DNA of 64,000 nt from Spraguea lophii (lineage: Eukaryota; Microsporidia; Spragueidae). Each line of letters begins with the position of its first letter. The stretch's first letter is position 1. The position numbers and the translations under genes were made by a program. Below, one piece after another: positions 31,174-40,498 of the stretch. The notes below the pieces were generated by a model, which did not search any database, was not told the DNA's origin, and saw only the letters and a program-made list of their open reading frames with translations. The stretch lies in assembly GCA_001887945.1 (NCBI GenBank), contig LDOQ01000098.1:35317-99316 (forward strand), given 5' to 3'.

Positions 31174-31455
31174 ATGCAAGAAAATTTAGAAATGGAAAAA
31201 GATGAAAATGAAATACTTAGAGAACGTGTTAAAAAATTAAGACACATAGCATTGGAAATAAAAAAAGAAGCAGATGAACAAACAAGATTAATGGATGAAA
31301 ATAGAAATAGTTTTTCTTCAGTTGTAGTAAAAATGAATAATACTATAGATGCATTGAAAACTCTTATAGATAATAGGTTTAATATGACAAAATATATTAT
31401 TATCTCTGCCATCATTATCATATTTGCATTATTTATCTTTTTTAAACTCTTTTAA
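31174..31455 (+). CDS. Qc-SNARE, Bet1/Sft1-like
   Basis: 93 residues. One SNARE helix (about 10-65) with heptads (NEILRERVKKLRHIALEIKK through NNTIDALKTLIDNRF) leads straight into a single C-terminal membrane anchor (YIIISAIIIIFALFIFFKLF), the Bet1 layout. Bet1-type SNAREs act in ER-Golgi fusion. TTTAACC precedes the ATG. It starts 71 bp after uL2. Together with alpha-SNAP (48527) and Sec63 (44683) it shows a retained secretory system. Confidence 0.8.
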   Translation: MQENLEMEKDENEILRERVKKLRHIALEIKKEADEQTRLMDENRNSFSSVVVKMNNTIDALKTLIDNRFNMTKYIIISAIIIIFALFIFFKLF

Positions 31456-32037
31456 CAGTAAATAACCTTCTAAATAAAATTTTAGAATAACTTTATTTTT
31501 TTTAATATATTTTTCTTTAAATATATTTCGGAGTGTTAATATTTTACGTCTCTATCTAATATTAAGATAATATTATTTTTAGAACTATAAAGATTATGTT
31601 AATTCCGCGTTATTTTGTTTTTTACCAGAAAAAGAGAAAATCCATCATTTATCTATTACTAAGGTTTTTCGGATATATACCAATTTAACGGTAATAAACA
31701 TAATAATATTTTATACGTGTTAGGAATAAGATAAATAAATATTTATTATTCGATAGTGTATTTTTATACCGCCACTCTTGGTAAGTGAAAATTTATCATG
31801 ATATAAGATAATTAGTTCATGATATATAAATGAATAAAGAGATAAATAATTCTAAATCGGATAAAAATTTTTAGTTGTAAAAGTAGTAACTTTTTATTTT
31901 ATTGTTTCCAAGAAATAATAAGTATTTTTTTAAAATAAATATTTTTTATAATTATTATGATGGAAATCAAAAGAGAAAAGATTTTCTATAATCCGTTTAA
32001 ATTCGTATCCCCGTAAAAAAATACAATTTAAATAACT
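31456..32037. other. Convergent intergenic spacer
   Basis: 580 bp in which I see no gene, RNA or repeat. Confidence 0.5.
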
Positions 32038-33195
32038 TTATTTAAAAATATTTTTTAAATATTCCATATTTTTTGGTATCAATTCCTCTTCTTCTTGTAA
32101 TGCAGAAAAATATATTAAAATATCATTTGTTTTTCTTATAACGAATAAATCTACATCTGCTTCTATTTCAATATAATCAATATTTTTATTTTTAATACAT
32201 AAAATAGCAATATCTATTATTTCTATGATATTTCTAATAGAAATTTCTTTTTTAAGAAATTCTTCTTGTATATGAAGTATATCGTTAACATAGATACCCG
32301 ATCTTATGATAGAATCTTCTTTGTATAATATATTTGTATCGTTATTTAAATATTTTTTTATACGTTGAAATGTAGTAAGTTTTGGTGTATAGAAATTCTT
32401 TTCGTGGTTTATATCTATCACTTCATCATTCTTAATCTTTTTAGTATTGCTTATATCTTTCGACTCATTTATATTTATTATTTCATCGTTCTTTACCTTT
32501 TTAATATTGCTTATATCTTTATCGTTCTTAATATCTTTTAAATCATTTATATTTTCATCAATACTTTTATCGTCTTCTAAATTCATATCAATATCTATAC
32601 TTTCTATTTCATCTAGATTTATATTTTTTATTTCATTTCCCAATTTATCTATTTTTTTACATTCCGCTGTTAACATATTTTCACCACTCATATATTTTCC
32701 CATTTCCTCAATAAAAGAAAACTTAAAATCCTTTTTTACAATTTTACTACTATCAACAATATTTTTTATATTCTTAAAAACATCATAAGCTTCCTCTGAT
32801 GATAAATTTTTCTCTAAATAAAATAAACCATTAACTTTCACACAATCGTATTTATTACGTGTTAAAACATAAAATACACCATTAAATTCAAAATACAACA
32901 AATCCAACATCGGTGAAAGTTTAAACTGTTTAAAAATATCCGTATATTCAATATTTATAGTTTCTACATTATTATCATAACTCATTAATTTATTTTTACA
33001 TTCAAAAACAATTCTAGGTGTTGGATTTCTCTGAAAAATTACCTTACCTTCTTCACATGTTACAATTATCATATAACCATTATACATACGTGTTAATTCA
33101 CTTTCTACCAATATTGGTAATATTTCTTCTTCAATACTAACTCTTTTTATAAAATAATAAAATTCCAAAGGATTGTGTTTGTATAGCGCAAGCAT
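32038..33195 (-). CDS. Hypothetical protein with internal repeats
   Basis: The frame opens at a TTG at 33204; the first ATG is at 33195, giving 385 residues. The N-terminal ~150 residues look globular and mixed alpha/beta (for example LDLLYFEFNGVFYVLTRNKY). An acidic, Asn/Asp/Lys/Ile-rich linker (~190-265) contains two similar ~20-residue units of the form DISN-KK-KNDE-I-IN. A C-terminal globular part follows (~285-385). No signal peptide or membrane span, and no CCC motif near the start. Family not recognised. Confidence 0.6.
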   Translation of the reverse strand: MLALYKHNPLEFYYFIKRVSIEEEILPILVESELTRMYNGYMIIVTCEEGKVIFQRNPTPRIVFECKNKLMSYDNNVETINIEYTDIFKQFKLSPMLDLLYFEFNGVFYVLTRNKYDCVKVNGLFYLEKNLSSEEAYDVFKNIKNIVDSSKIVKKDFKFSFIEEMGKYMSGENMLTAECKKIDKLGNEIKNINLDEIESIDIDMNLEDDKSIDENINDLKDIKNDKDISNIKKVKNDEIININESKDISNTKKIKNDEVIDINHEKNFYTPKLTTFQRIKKYLNNDTNILYKEDSIIRSGIYVNDILHIQEEFLKKEISIRNIIEIIDIAILCIKNKNIDYIEIEADVDLFVIRKTNDILIYFSALQEEEELIPKNMEYLKNIFK

Positions 33196-33761
33196 ACATA
33201 TCAAGTCTAGAGATACTATATATATAAATAATTTAGCTTTGTTTGTATATATCCATTTGTCTAATAAAAGTAAATTATAAAAATAACATATTAAGTATTA
33301 TATTAAGTATTATAAGAATGTTTATTAGATAAAGAGAATATTTTAATTATATGCTTTATTATTTTTATTCTTAGCTTAAGAAGATTTCATTGAAAATCAT
33401 AGAGAATAAAATAATATCATAAAATAAAGATAAACTACATATTACATTAGAATAAAAGCATTACAATATATTACATCAGAATAAAGATATAATTATTCCT
33501 AATATAGAATAAAATATATTATAAACTTAATAAAATATGATATAAAAAACTTATATATAAAAAAGTTTATAAAAATATATTTTTAAAAATCGCATCAGGA
33601 ATTGGTAGAAGAGAAATTATAATATGTTGATGTTTTATTGTCTAATTAAATAAAATAAATAAAAAAATATATAATAATTGTATTGTAATAATAAGAATGT
33701 ATTTTATATTTAAACTTTAAGAATAAAGAATATAAAAATATTTATTTTTTAAAAATCGTTT
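33196..33761. other. Intergenic spacer
   Basis: 565 bp between the 3' end of the poly(A) polymerase gene and the gene at 33195. I see nothing in it. Confidence 0.5.
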
Positions 33762-35255
33762 TTAATTACCATTACCATCATTGTAAAATATTTTAAAAAA
33801 TTCTCCTACTTCCTTTCTTTTCAAAACTCTTATATCCAAAGACATGCTATCGTCTTTCTTTTCATTATCATAAATATATTCTTTAAATTCTTTTACTGGA
33901 TGGTTTATAATTATTTTTTTACTGCTTATCATCTGCTTTATCTCAGAAAAATCTAATGCTAAAAAGTTTATTGTTGCATTAAGTGCTTTAGAAGGAACAA
34001 ACTTGTCGAGAAAAGGTATTTTATTATTTATGTGTTCTAACATATTAAAACTTTTGGGAAATAATGGAATAGATGTAATATTCTCCATTAATTCCAATTT
34101 CATGGCAAGGTGTCTAAGTCTGGAATTCACTAATCCTTCCCACATAAGAAAATTTTCGGGTGCGGACGAATAACAAACTACCATAACAAAAAATTTATAT
34201 TTTTTAAAAAAATTGGAAGGTAAAAATAGTTCCTCTAAAATCATGGCAACGGGTTTATTCTCTTTAAAAATATCTATCGATCTATTAAGTTCTTCTAAAA
34301 ACCTTGTTTGTGTGCTCGTAATAACATTATGTGTAGAACACATACTAGGATATGCAGGTGTTATTACAGGCATTTTATGAAATCTATCAGAAGGATAGGC
34401 TTTAGGATCCCATACTTTAAAATTATATTTGTAATCTTCTATTTCTTTCAAAATCACAGGCAAAGGCCATTTCCATTTTGCGAAAGTTTCAAAATAATAT
34501 TTTACAATCATAAAAGAAGATGCATTAGGATACATTTGACATATTCTAGCAACTGTTATAGCATATGCTACACCACCAAAATACCCATATACATGACCAT
34601 ATACATATCGTTTATGTCCCCAATATTTTATACATCTTAATGCAGATTGGAAAGTTTGGGTATTCGGAATCAAATTTAAAATATCATTTGCTAATCTTAC
34701 TCCATTAAGAGAGAGAATACATTTTTCATCCATATTTTTCAATAACGCATTATTCTGTACATTAACAGAAGAATCTACCACAGATAAATTTAACCTTGCA
34801 AATAAAAGATCAATAGAAATTCCATCATATTTTAATCTTATCAAAGGAACATAAGCTTCCTCAATTTTTGAAAGCTCTGTCACATCCCCATTATTTTCCA
34901 ACTCTTCATAAAAAATATGAAAAAAATCCAATCTACTAACATGTTTAGGCGCTGCACATAATGTATCGATATCAGCACCCTGAGAATGCACACCCAATCG
35001 ATAACTACCAAATGTAAATATTTCACCACCACAATTATTCAATCCTTTGCTATTACTTACCTGTTCAACGAATTTTTTAAACAAAAAATTTAATTTTCCC
35101 AAAACTCTCTCTCTTGTAATACTTTCTTCTTCTCCTTCATAAAATCCACATTGTAAAAGATACTGATCCATATCAATAGCCATATTTTTTTCTGCAGAGT
35201 TACTTTCCCTATATGATACACTTCCCGATACACCAAACTTTTTATTGTGTGCCAT
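33762..35255 (-). CDS. PAP1: Poly(A) polymerase
   Basis: 497 residues; the coding strand has AAACCCATTTTTT before the ATG. It is a nuclear nucleotidyltransferase adding poly(A) to mRNA 3' ends. The catalytic domain shows FGSYRLGV (82-89) and the Asp triad Asp95/Asp97 (GADIDTL) and Asp149 (ISIDLLFARL). The central domain includes ALRCIKYWGHKRYVYGH and the YGYFGGVAYAI region. The C-terminal RNA-binding domain begins near 345. It is shorter than yeast Pap1 (568), mainly at the C-terminus. All catalytic residues I can place are intact. Confidence 0.95.
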   Translation of the reverse strand: MAHNKKFGVSGSVSYRESNSAEKNMAIDMDQYLLQCGFYEGEEESITRERVLGKLNFLFKKFVEQVSNSKGLNNCGGEIFTFGSYRLGVHSQGADIDTLCAAPKHVSRLDFFHIFYEELENNGDVTELSKIEEAYVPLIRLKYDGISIDLLFARLNLSVVDSSVNVQNNALLKNMDEKCILSLNGVRLANDILNLIPNTQTFQSALRCIKYWGHKRYVYGHVYGYFGGVAYAITVARICQMYPNASSFMIVKYYFETFAKWKWPLPVILKEIEDYKYNFKVWDPKAYPSDRFHKMPVITPAYPSMCSTHNVITSTQTRFLEELNRSIDIFKENKPVAMILEELFLPSNFFKKYKFFVMVVCYSSAPENFLMWEGLVNSRLRHLAMKLELMENITSIPLFPKSFNMLEHINNKIPFLDKFVPSKALNATINFLALDFSEIKQMISSKKIIINHPVKEFKEYIYDNEKKDDSMSLDIRVLKRKEVGEFFKIFYNDGNGN

Positions 35256-35707
35256 AAAAAATGGGTTTGAAAATAAAATATTTTTATTTCGTTAAAATAT
35301 TTCAAACAATGTATGATAACAAACGTTTTGATTGATAAGTATATTTATTATGTATTTATATAATTATATTACCATAAGATGAGTATATTAAATAATTAAA
35401 CAATATTTTATAAGTTTATAATATATTATTATACCTTTAATACTATCATTCATATTATAATTTCTATTGATATTTATTTAGGATTTTATTGATAATCCAG
35501 ATTTTAAGAAACCTTTTTAAATAATATCTTAATTATGGCTAAAAAATTATGGTTTATCGCAATCCGTGATAGTTCATGTTTGTGAATTCATAAAGTATAT
35601 TTAAACTTGTATTAACTGGTTTCGCTACAGATATGCATTAATCTCATCTCATCTTATATTCCATAATGTTTGGATATAAAAAAAATAATAAAAGTATTTA
35701 ATACCCT
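35256..35707. other. Spacer with SINE relic
   Basis: 450 bp between divergent genes. Its right half is a SINE relic, listed separately. Confidence 0.55.
35525..35675 (-). repeat. SINE fragment (3' body)
   Basis: The minus-strand body is well preserved at TATTAACTGGTTTCGCTACA followed by GATATGCATTAATCTCATCT. Upstream parts are weaker. It ends ~30 bp from the start of the gene at 35708, so its insertion may have supplied part of that promoter region. Confidence 0.8.
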
Positions 35708-35989
35708 ATGCTTTACATAAACGGGAATCCTTTGATAATTTTTAAAACCAATAAGATAATTACATCTAAAGAGATTATTTGTTCTTTATCTCCACATTTT
35801 TGTATAAATACTTATTCTGATACTACATTTCTTTATAAAAGTAAAGTTCATAAAGTATGTATTTTATATAATGTAGATATAAATATATTTTTATCGAAAT
35901 TTAAAACAAAAGATGTATTTATTTTTAAATCGGAGGATGATAAAAAAATATTTGAAGAATATTTAAATAAAAATAAGCATTTAAAATAA
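35708..35989 (+). CDS. Small hypothetical protein
   Basis: 93 residues. ATACCCT abuts the ATG, which supports a real gene. It is Ile/Lys/Phe-rich, with probable beta strands (MLYINGNPLIIFKTNK; HKVCILYNVDI) and a C-terminal helix (SEDDKKIFEEYLNKNKH). No signal peptide or membrane span. Family not recognised. Confidence 0.6.
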   Translation: MLYINGNPLIIFKTNKIITSKEIICSLSPHFCINTYSDTTFLYKSKVHKVCILYNVDINIFLSKFKTKDVFIFKSEDDKKIFEEYLNKNKHLK

Positions 35990-36171
35990 AATATGATCTG
36001 CAAGGGATATTGACTAAAATTTTATTATCAAAGGAATTATTCGTAATATCGTATTATTGTATAAAATATTAATTTTTTTAAAATCGTAATAATAAATAAA
36101 TAAAGATTTTCTCCATCTCTGATGAGAAATAAAAAAAGATTAATTTTTACCAAATTATTTATTCTAAAATT

Positions 36172-37992
36172 TTACCGATGGAAGAAATATTCTCCTTTCT
36201 CTTGTTGTTCTCTATCTTTTTTACTTCCTGGTTTATTTACTTTTGGTCTAAGATTTACAGGATCTCTTCTAAATGTAATTCCTAATTCCTTGAGGAAAGA
36301 ATTCATTCCTTCTTGAACAGTAAGTGGTGGTGATGCAATACTTTTAACTCCAGGTTCACCAGAAAATACTATTATTTTATCTGCCAAATATGTGGACATT
36401 ATAAGATCGTGTTCTACAATAAATGCTGTTTTTTTCTTTTGGTAGATATATCGTTTTATAACTTTTGATGCTGCCATTCTTTGTTCGGAATCTAAGTACG
36501 CAGAAGGTTCGTCTATCAAATATATATCAGCTTCTTTTCCAAGGCAAAGAATTATAGCAATTCTTTGAAGTTCTCCACCACTAAGGTTTATTAGTGGTCT
36601 ATCTAAGGCATATTCTATTTTTAAAGGTTTTATTACTTCGATATTAAAAGTAGGATCTAAAAAATTACTTCTAATTTTATTCATGAATAATTCTCTCACC
36701 GTTTTTTTATATTTTGGGAAAATTTTTTGTGGTTTTACGCTGACTACTAATTCTGGGAATTTTTCTTTTGTGTCAGATTCAAGAAGCCCTGCTATTAATT
36801 TTATAAATGTTGTTTTACCCGTTCCATTTTCTCCTAAAAATAAAACTATTTCACTATTTCCAAATGATCCTGGTTTTATATCCAACTCAAATTCTTTAAA
36901 TGTCTTTTTTAATCCTGAATATTCAAAAATTTTATTTTGTTCTGTTTTATCCAATATATCACTGGCTGTAAATTTTAATGCAGAATCTCTAAACCTCATA
37001 TTTTCTGTTGGAATCATTCCATCTAAAAATATATTTATAGCAGATTTTATACTAAATGGGGTGGTAATAACACCATATGCACCAGGCTCTCCATAAAGTA
37101 CACATCCAATATCTGATAAAAGATCTAATATCGCCAAGTCGTGTTCTACTACAACCACATATTTATTTTCTTCAATAAGTGTTCTAATAGCTTTAGCCAT
37201 ATTCAATCTTTGTTTTACATCCAAATAACTACTAGGTTCATCAAACAAAAATACATCACCATCTTTTATGCAGCATAAACAAATCGCTAATCTTTGTAAT
37301 TCTCCACCACTCAATTCTTCAACTTTTCTGCATAAAAAATTTTTCATAGTCAAAATTTCTATGTAACTTTCTGCTTTTTTTCTTTCGTCTAAATCTTCAA
37401 TTATTTTTTTTATTTCTACATCACCATATTTTTTTATAAGAGCTTTAGGTAATTTTTCTATATATTGTATCTTTGTTACTGGTTTTATCTTATTTTCTAA
37501 TAATTTAGTAAAATAACCATGTAATTCACTACCTTTGTAATTATCTATTATTCTCATCCAATCTGGTTCGTCTTCCACTTTTCCTAGATTTGGTTTTATT
37601 TTTCCCTGCAAAATTTGTAATGCTGTACTTTTCCCTATACCATTAGTACCCACTAATCCTAAAACCTTTCCTAATTTAGGAACAGGCAATCTATGTAATT
37701 TAAACCCATTAATTGCATATCTATGAGATATATTCGTACTTAGATTAGTTGGTAAATTTATTATCTTTATTGCTTTAAAAGGACATTTTTTCGCACATGC
37801 ATTACATCCAATACATAAAGGTTCACTAATGAATGATATTGTAGATGTCTTTTCTACAATAATACATTGTTTCCCTGTCTTATTAACTGGACAGGCTTTT
37901 TTACACTCTAATTGACATTCTGACGGTCTGCATAAATCGGGATTTACAACAGCCAGTCTACGTGCTTGTGAAGGTTCTTTGGATTTAGCCAT
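36172..37992 (-). CDS. RLI1: ABCE1/Rli1 ribosome-recycling ATPase
   Basis: 606 residues, full length. The N-terminal iron-sulfur domain (1-80) carries two Cys clusters (CRPSECQLECKKACP and CIGCNACAKKCP). Two ABC cassettes follow: Walker A GTNGIGKST at ~115 and GENGTGKTT at ~387, an LSGGELQR signature in each, and Walker B ending FDEPSSYLD and IDEPSAYLD. ABCE1 splits ribosomes after termination and is essential. Its Fe-S clusters are a classic client of the mitosomal Fe-S export pathway. The coding strand has TTACCCCA before the ATG. Confidence 0.98.
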   Translation of the reverse strand: MAKSKEPSQARRLAVVNPDLCRPSECQLECKKACPVNKTGKQCIIVEKTSTISFISEPLCIGCNACAKKCPFKAIKIINLPTNLSTNISHRYAINGFKLHRLPVPKLGKVLGLVGTNGIGKSTALQILQGKIKPNLGKVEDEPDWMRIIDNYKGSELHGYFTKLLENKIKPVTKIQYIEKLPKALIKKYGDVEIKKIIEDLDERKKAESYIEILTMKNFLCRKVEELSGGELQRLAICLCCIKDGDVFLFDEPSSYLDVKQRLNMAKAIRTLIEENKYVVVVEHDLAILDLLSDIGCVLYGEPGAYGVITTPFSIKSAINIFLDGMIPTENMRFRDSALKFTASDILDKTEQNKIFEYSGLKKTFKEFELDIKPGSFGNSEIVLFLGENGTGKTTFIKLIAGLLESDTKEKFPELVVSVKPQKIFPKYKKTVRELFMNKIRSNFLDPTFNIEVIKPLKIEYALDRPLINLSGGELQRIAIILCLGKEADIYLIDEPSAYLDSEQRMAASKVIKRYIYQKKKTAFIVEHDLIMSTYLADKIIVFSGEPGVKSIASPPLTVQEGMNSFLKELGITFRRDPVNLRPKVNKPGSKKDREQQEKGEYFFHR

Positions 37993-38156
37993 TGGGGTAA
38001 ATTATAAAAAAATATATTTAATAAAAAATATTAATTTTACTTTGTTATTTAAAATTTTGATTTATTTTTGCTTTAAAAAATATTTGATAAAAATATATTA
38101 TTAATTAACCTTTAGTAAGATTTGGTTATAAAAAAATAATAAAAGCCCATTTGGTC

Positions 38157-39125
38157 TAGTGGTCGTGGAGTGTTATCAATCCCAAGCCTACTGAGTTCGA
38201 ATCCCTCAGCCAGAAGAATTTTCAAAAAATAATAAAACAAATAATATTAATAACAGACCGTAGTCCCGCCTGGCCCAGTGGTCATGGGGTGGTAACCAAA
38301 CCCCAAGCCTGGCGGGTTCGAATCCCTCATCCAGAAAAATTTTCAAAACAAAAAAATAATAATAATAAATGCAGAAGAGAAGAAAAAGGTTGTTGAGTGG
38401 GTGAGGTTTCGATAGCGCAGCATAGCTGTGCCTTGTATGACGGCCCCGCTACTAGATTAAAGTAGTGTTTAGCTGATGTAGTTGCAATCCCTGTATTGAT
38501 TAGTGACTCGGCCAATACTATGCAACGAAAGAGGCTGGGAATTCCTTAAGAGCTGGAAGTGGGGGCGGCGACGCGCACCAGACGCAAAATCCTAACACTC
38601 TGGAGCATAAGGTAAGATGAGATTAATGCATATCTGTAGCGAAACCAGTTAGTACAAGTTTAATTTCGCTCGAGGAACCGAAGGTCACAGACCATGGTAG
38701 GCCGCAACCGGCCAGGAAGCTTTGATAAATAAAAGTTTCATTCGTAAAAAAAAACAGACTGAAGAGAATGGTTGTTGAATCAATACGCAACCGATAGCGT
38801 GACATTAATTATACCATGTATAACGGTCCATTACTAGATTAAAGTAGTGTTTAGCTGATGTAATTGCAATCCCCGTATTGACTTGTAACTCAACCAATAT
38901 TATACTAAGAAAAAGATTGTTAATCTCTAAAAAACCGGGACAGCGACGTGCACCATGCGCAACACATCAACGCTCTGGAACATAAGACAAGACGAGATTA
39001 ATGCATATCCTTGGTGAAGCCAGTTATTACAAGCCTAGACGTACTCTATGAACCAAAAGTCATAGACCACGGTAGACCGCAGCCGGCCAGGAAATTTCTA
39101 TAAATAAAAATTTTGTTAGAAAAAA
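38157..39125 (+). repeat. Older SINE interrupted by a younger SINE
   Basis: A tRNA-like head at 38157-38220 (A box TTGGTCTAGTGG, B box AGTTCGAATCC) and its AT linker run to 38258. The body resumes at about 38753 (TGAAGAGAATGGTTGTTGAA) and ends with the family 3' end at ~39110 (CCGGCCAGG, then ATAAATAAAAATTTTGTTAG). The two parts together make one SINE more diverged than the copy sitting inside it. Confidence 0.85.
38259..38752 (+). mobile_element. Complete young SINE (copy B), nested
   Basis: A tRNA-headed SINE with A box TGGCCCAGTGG (38271-38281) and B box GGTTCGAATCC (38315-38325). The less AT-rich body ends ATAAATAAAAGTTTCATT plus an A-rich tail. It is flanked by AACAGAC at 38252-38258 and 38753-38759, a 7-bp target-site duplication. 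Body and 3' end are nearly identical to the copy at 55018-55395, so this subfamily moved recently. Short open frames inside it are not genes. Confidence 0.9.
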
Positions 39126-39202
39126 ATAAAAGTTCAAATAAAAAGTATTGAAACAATATTTATATTTATATAATTATATTTTATTCGATATGTAATTTGT
39201 TT

Positions 39203-39391
39203 TTATATATCTTTTTTATCACAATTTTCACCTTTTGTAATAACCATATGATTTTTAATATGTATTACTTCTTCATTATTCTGGTTATTAATCATAATCT
39301 TTATTTTTTTATCTTTACAATTATCGTTAAATACAAGATCTATTTCTTTTAAATTGTTTTTTGAAAAAATTAACAATAAAAAAAATAGCAT
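39203..39391 (-). CDS. Possible small secreted protein
   Basis: 62 residues with a signal-peptide-like start (MLFFLLLIFSKNN) followed by a short polar part. It has no CCC/GGG motif before the ATG and no recognisable family. It may be a chance frame. Confidence 0.25.
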   Translation of the reverse strand: MLFFLLLIFSKNNLKEIDLVFNDNCKDKKIKIMINNQNNEEVIHIKNHMVITKGENCDKKDI

Positions 39392-39565
39392 ATAAAACTT
39401 AGAAAGATAAAATAAAAAGAAACAATAACAAATAATATTTATAGATCATATATTTTCTGAGTATATGAATTGTGATATCATTAAAAATTTATAAAACAAA
39501 AAATATGATAAAATACTTTAAAATGTAATTTACTTTTTTTAAAAAATATTTAAAAAAATATCCCC

Positions 39566-40180
39566 ATGGATGAAATTGAAAAGAAAATGTACAATTTTGC
39601 ATTAAAATCTGCAGTATTAAAGTTAAATGAATTGGAAAATCAAAATTTTAAAAAGACAGAAAAAAGTAATGTAGAAAAAATTATTGAAAGAAGAAAAACT
39701 AAAAAAGAAAAAATAATTGATAATTTATTACAAGATGTTCAAGAGGAAAAGAAATCTCATAGAAAATCTTATACAACGAAGAAATTGGATTTTTTAAATA
39801 AAGCGAAAGATGAAAATAAATCGGAACATAAAATTATTAAAAGAAAATTAGATAATGATTTTGTAAAACAGAAAAAAGAAAAAATAGAAAAGAAATATGA
39901 TGATACAAAAGAAAATAGCAAAAATAGAAATATTAATATTGTAAAAAATAAAGAGAAGAAGAATAAAGGCATAGAAAAATATAATACCAAAGGAGATAAT
40001 AAACGAAATTATGAAAATAAAAAAGAAGGAAATAAAAAATTTGATAAAATAAAACATAATAGATTCAGAAAGAATAATGGATTAAAAACAAATAGAGATA
40101 GAAAAGGAAGGAAGGAATATAGGAATAACAAAGTAAAGCCTACAAAATTTAAAAGAAAAAATACAAATAGAAATAAATAA
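39566..40180 (+). CDS. Highly basic hypothetical protein
   Basis: 204 residues; TCCCC directly abuts the ATG, so the start is convincing. Lys, Asn, Arg and Glu dominate. The N-terminal ~45 residues form an amphipathic helix (EIEKKMYNFALKSAVLKLNE). The remainder is a Lys/Arg-rich low-complexity tail ending RKNTNRNK. No signal peptide or membrane span. Such composition is usual for nucleolar rRNA-processing proteins, an inference only. No family recognised. Confidence 0.7.
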   Translation: MDEIEKKMYNFALKSAVLKLNELENQNFKKTEKSNVEKIIERRKTKKEKIIDNLLQDVQEEKKSHRKSYTTKKLDFLNKAKDENKSEHKIIKRKLDNDFVKQKKEKIEKKYDDTKENSKNRNINIVKNKEKKNKGIEKYNTKGDNKRNYENKKEGNKKFDKIKHNRFRKNNGLKTNRDRKGRKEYRNNKVKPTKFKRKNTNRNK

Positions 40181-40204
40181 AGTTTTTATATATTTTTAAA
40201 CAAT

Positions 40205-40498
40205 TTTTAATTATAATTGAAACGTTATGGTTTGTCGCAGTTCATCAAGATTTTAGATTATTCACTCCTTAAAACATGATAGATTTGTATTAACTGGGTT
40301 TGCCAGATATATAAATTAATTTCACTTTATGTTTCAGAATGTCATGATTTTTGCTTTTGATATAACAATTACCGTTTCAGTTTTATTGAGGCTTTGATCT
40401 CATTCTCAGTATAATGTTGGCCGAATCACTAATCAATATTGAAATTACAATTACATTAATTATATATTATTCTAATCTAACGGTGTATTATTTTACAG
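40205..40498 (-). repeat. SINE relic, right part cut off by a Merlin insertion
   Basis: The minus-strand SINE body is recognisable through TGTATTAACTGGGTTTGCCA, TATAATGTTGGCCGAATCAC and TAATCAATATTGAAATTACA. It continues on the other side of the Merlin element at 41509-41560. Confidence 0.8.

Noticed and set aside
38327..38805. Open frames of 60-62 codons on the minus strand
   Set aside because: They lie inside SINE copies. A similar frame recurs in the 55-kb copy because the repeat is conserved, not because it is coding.
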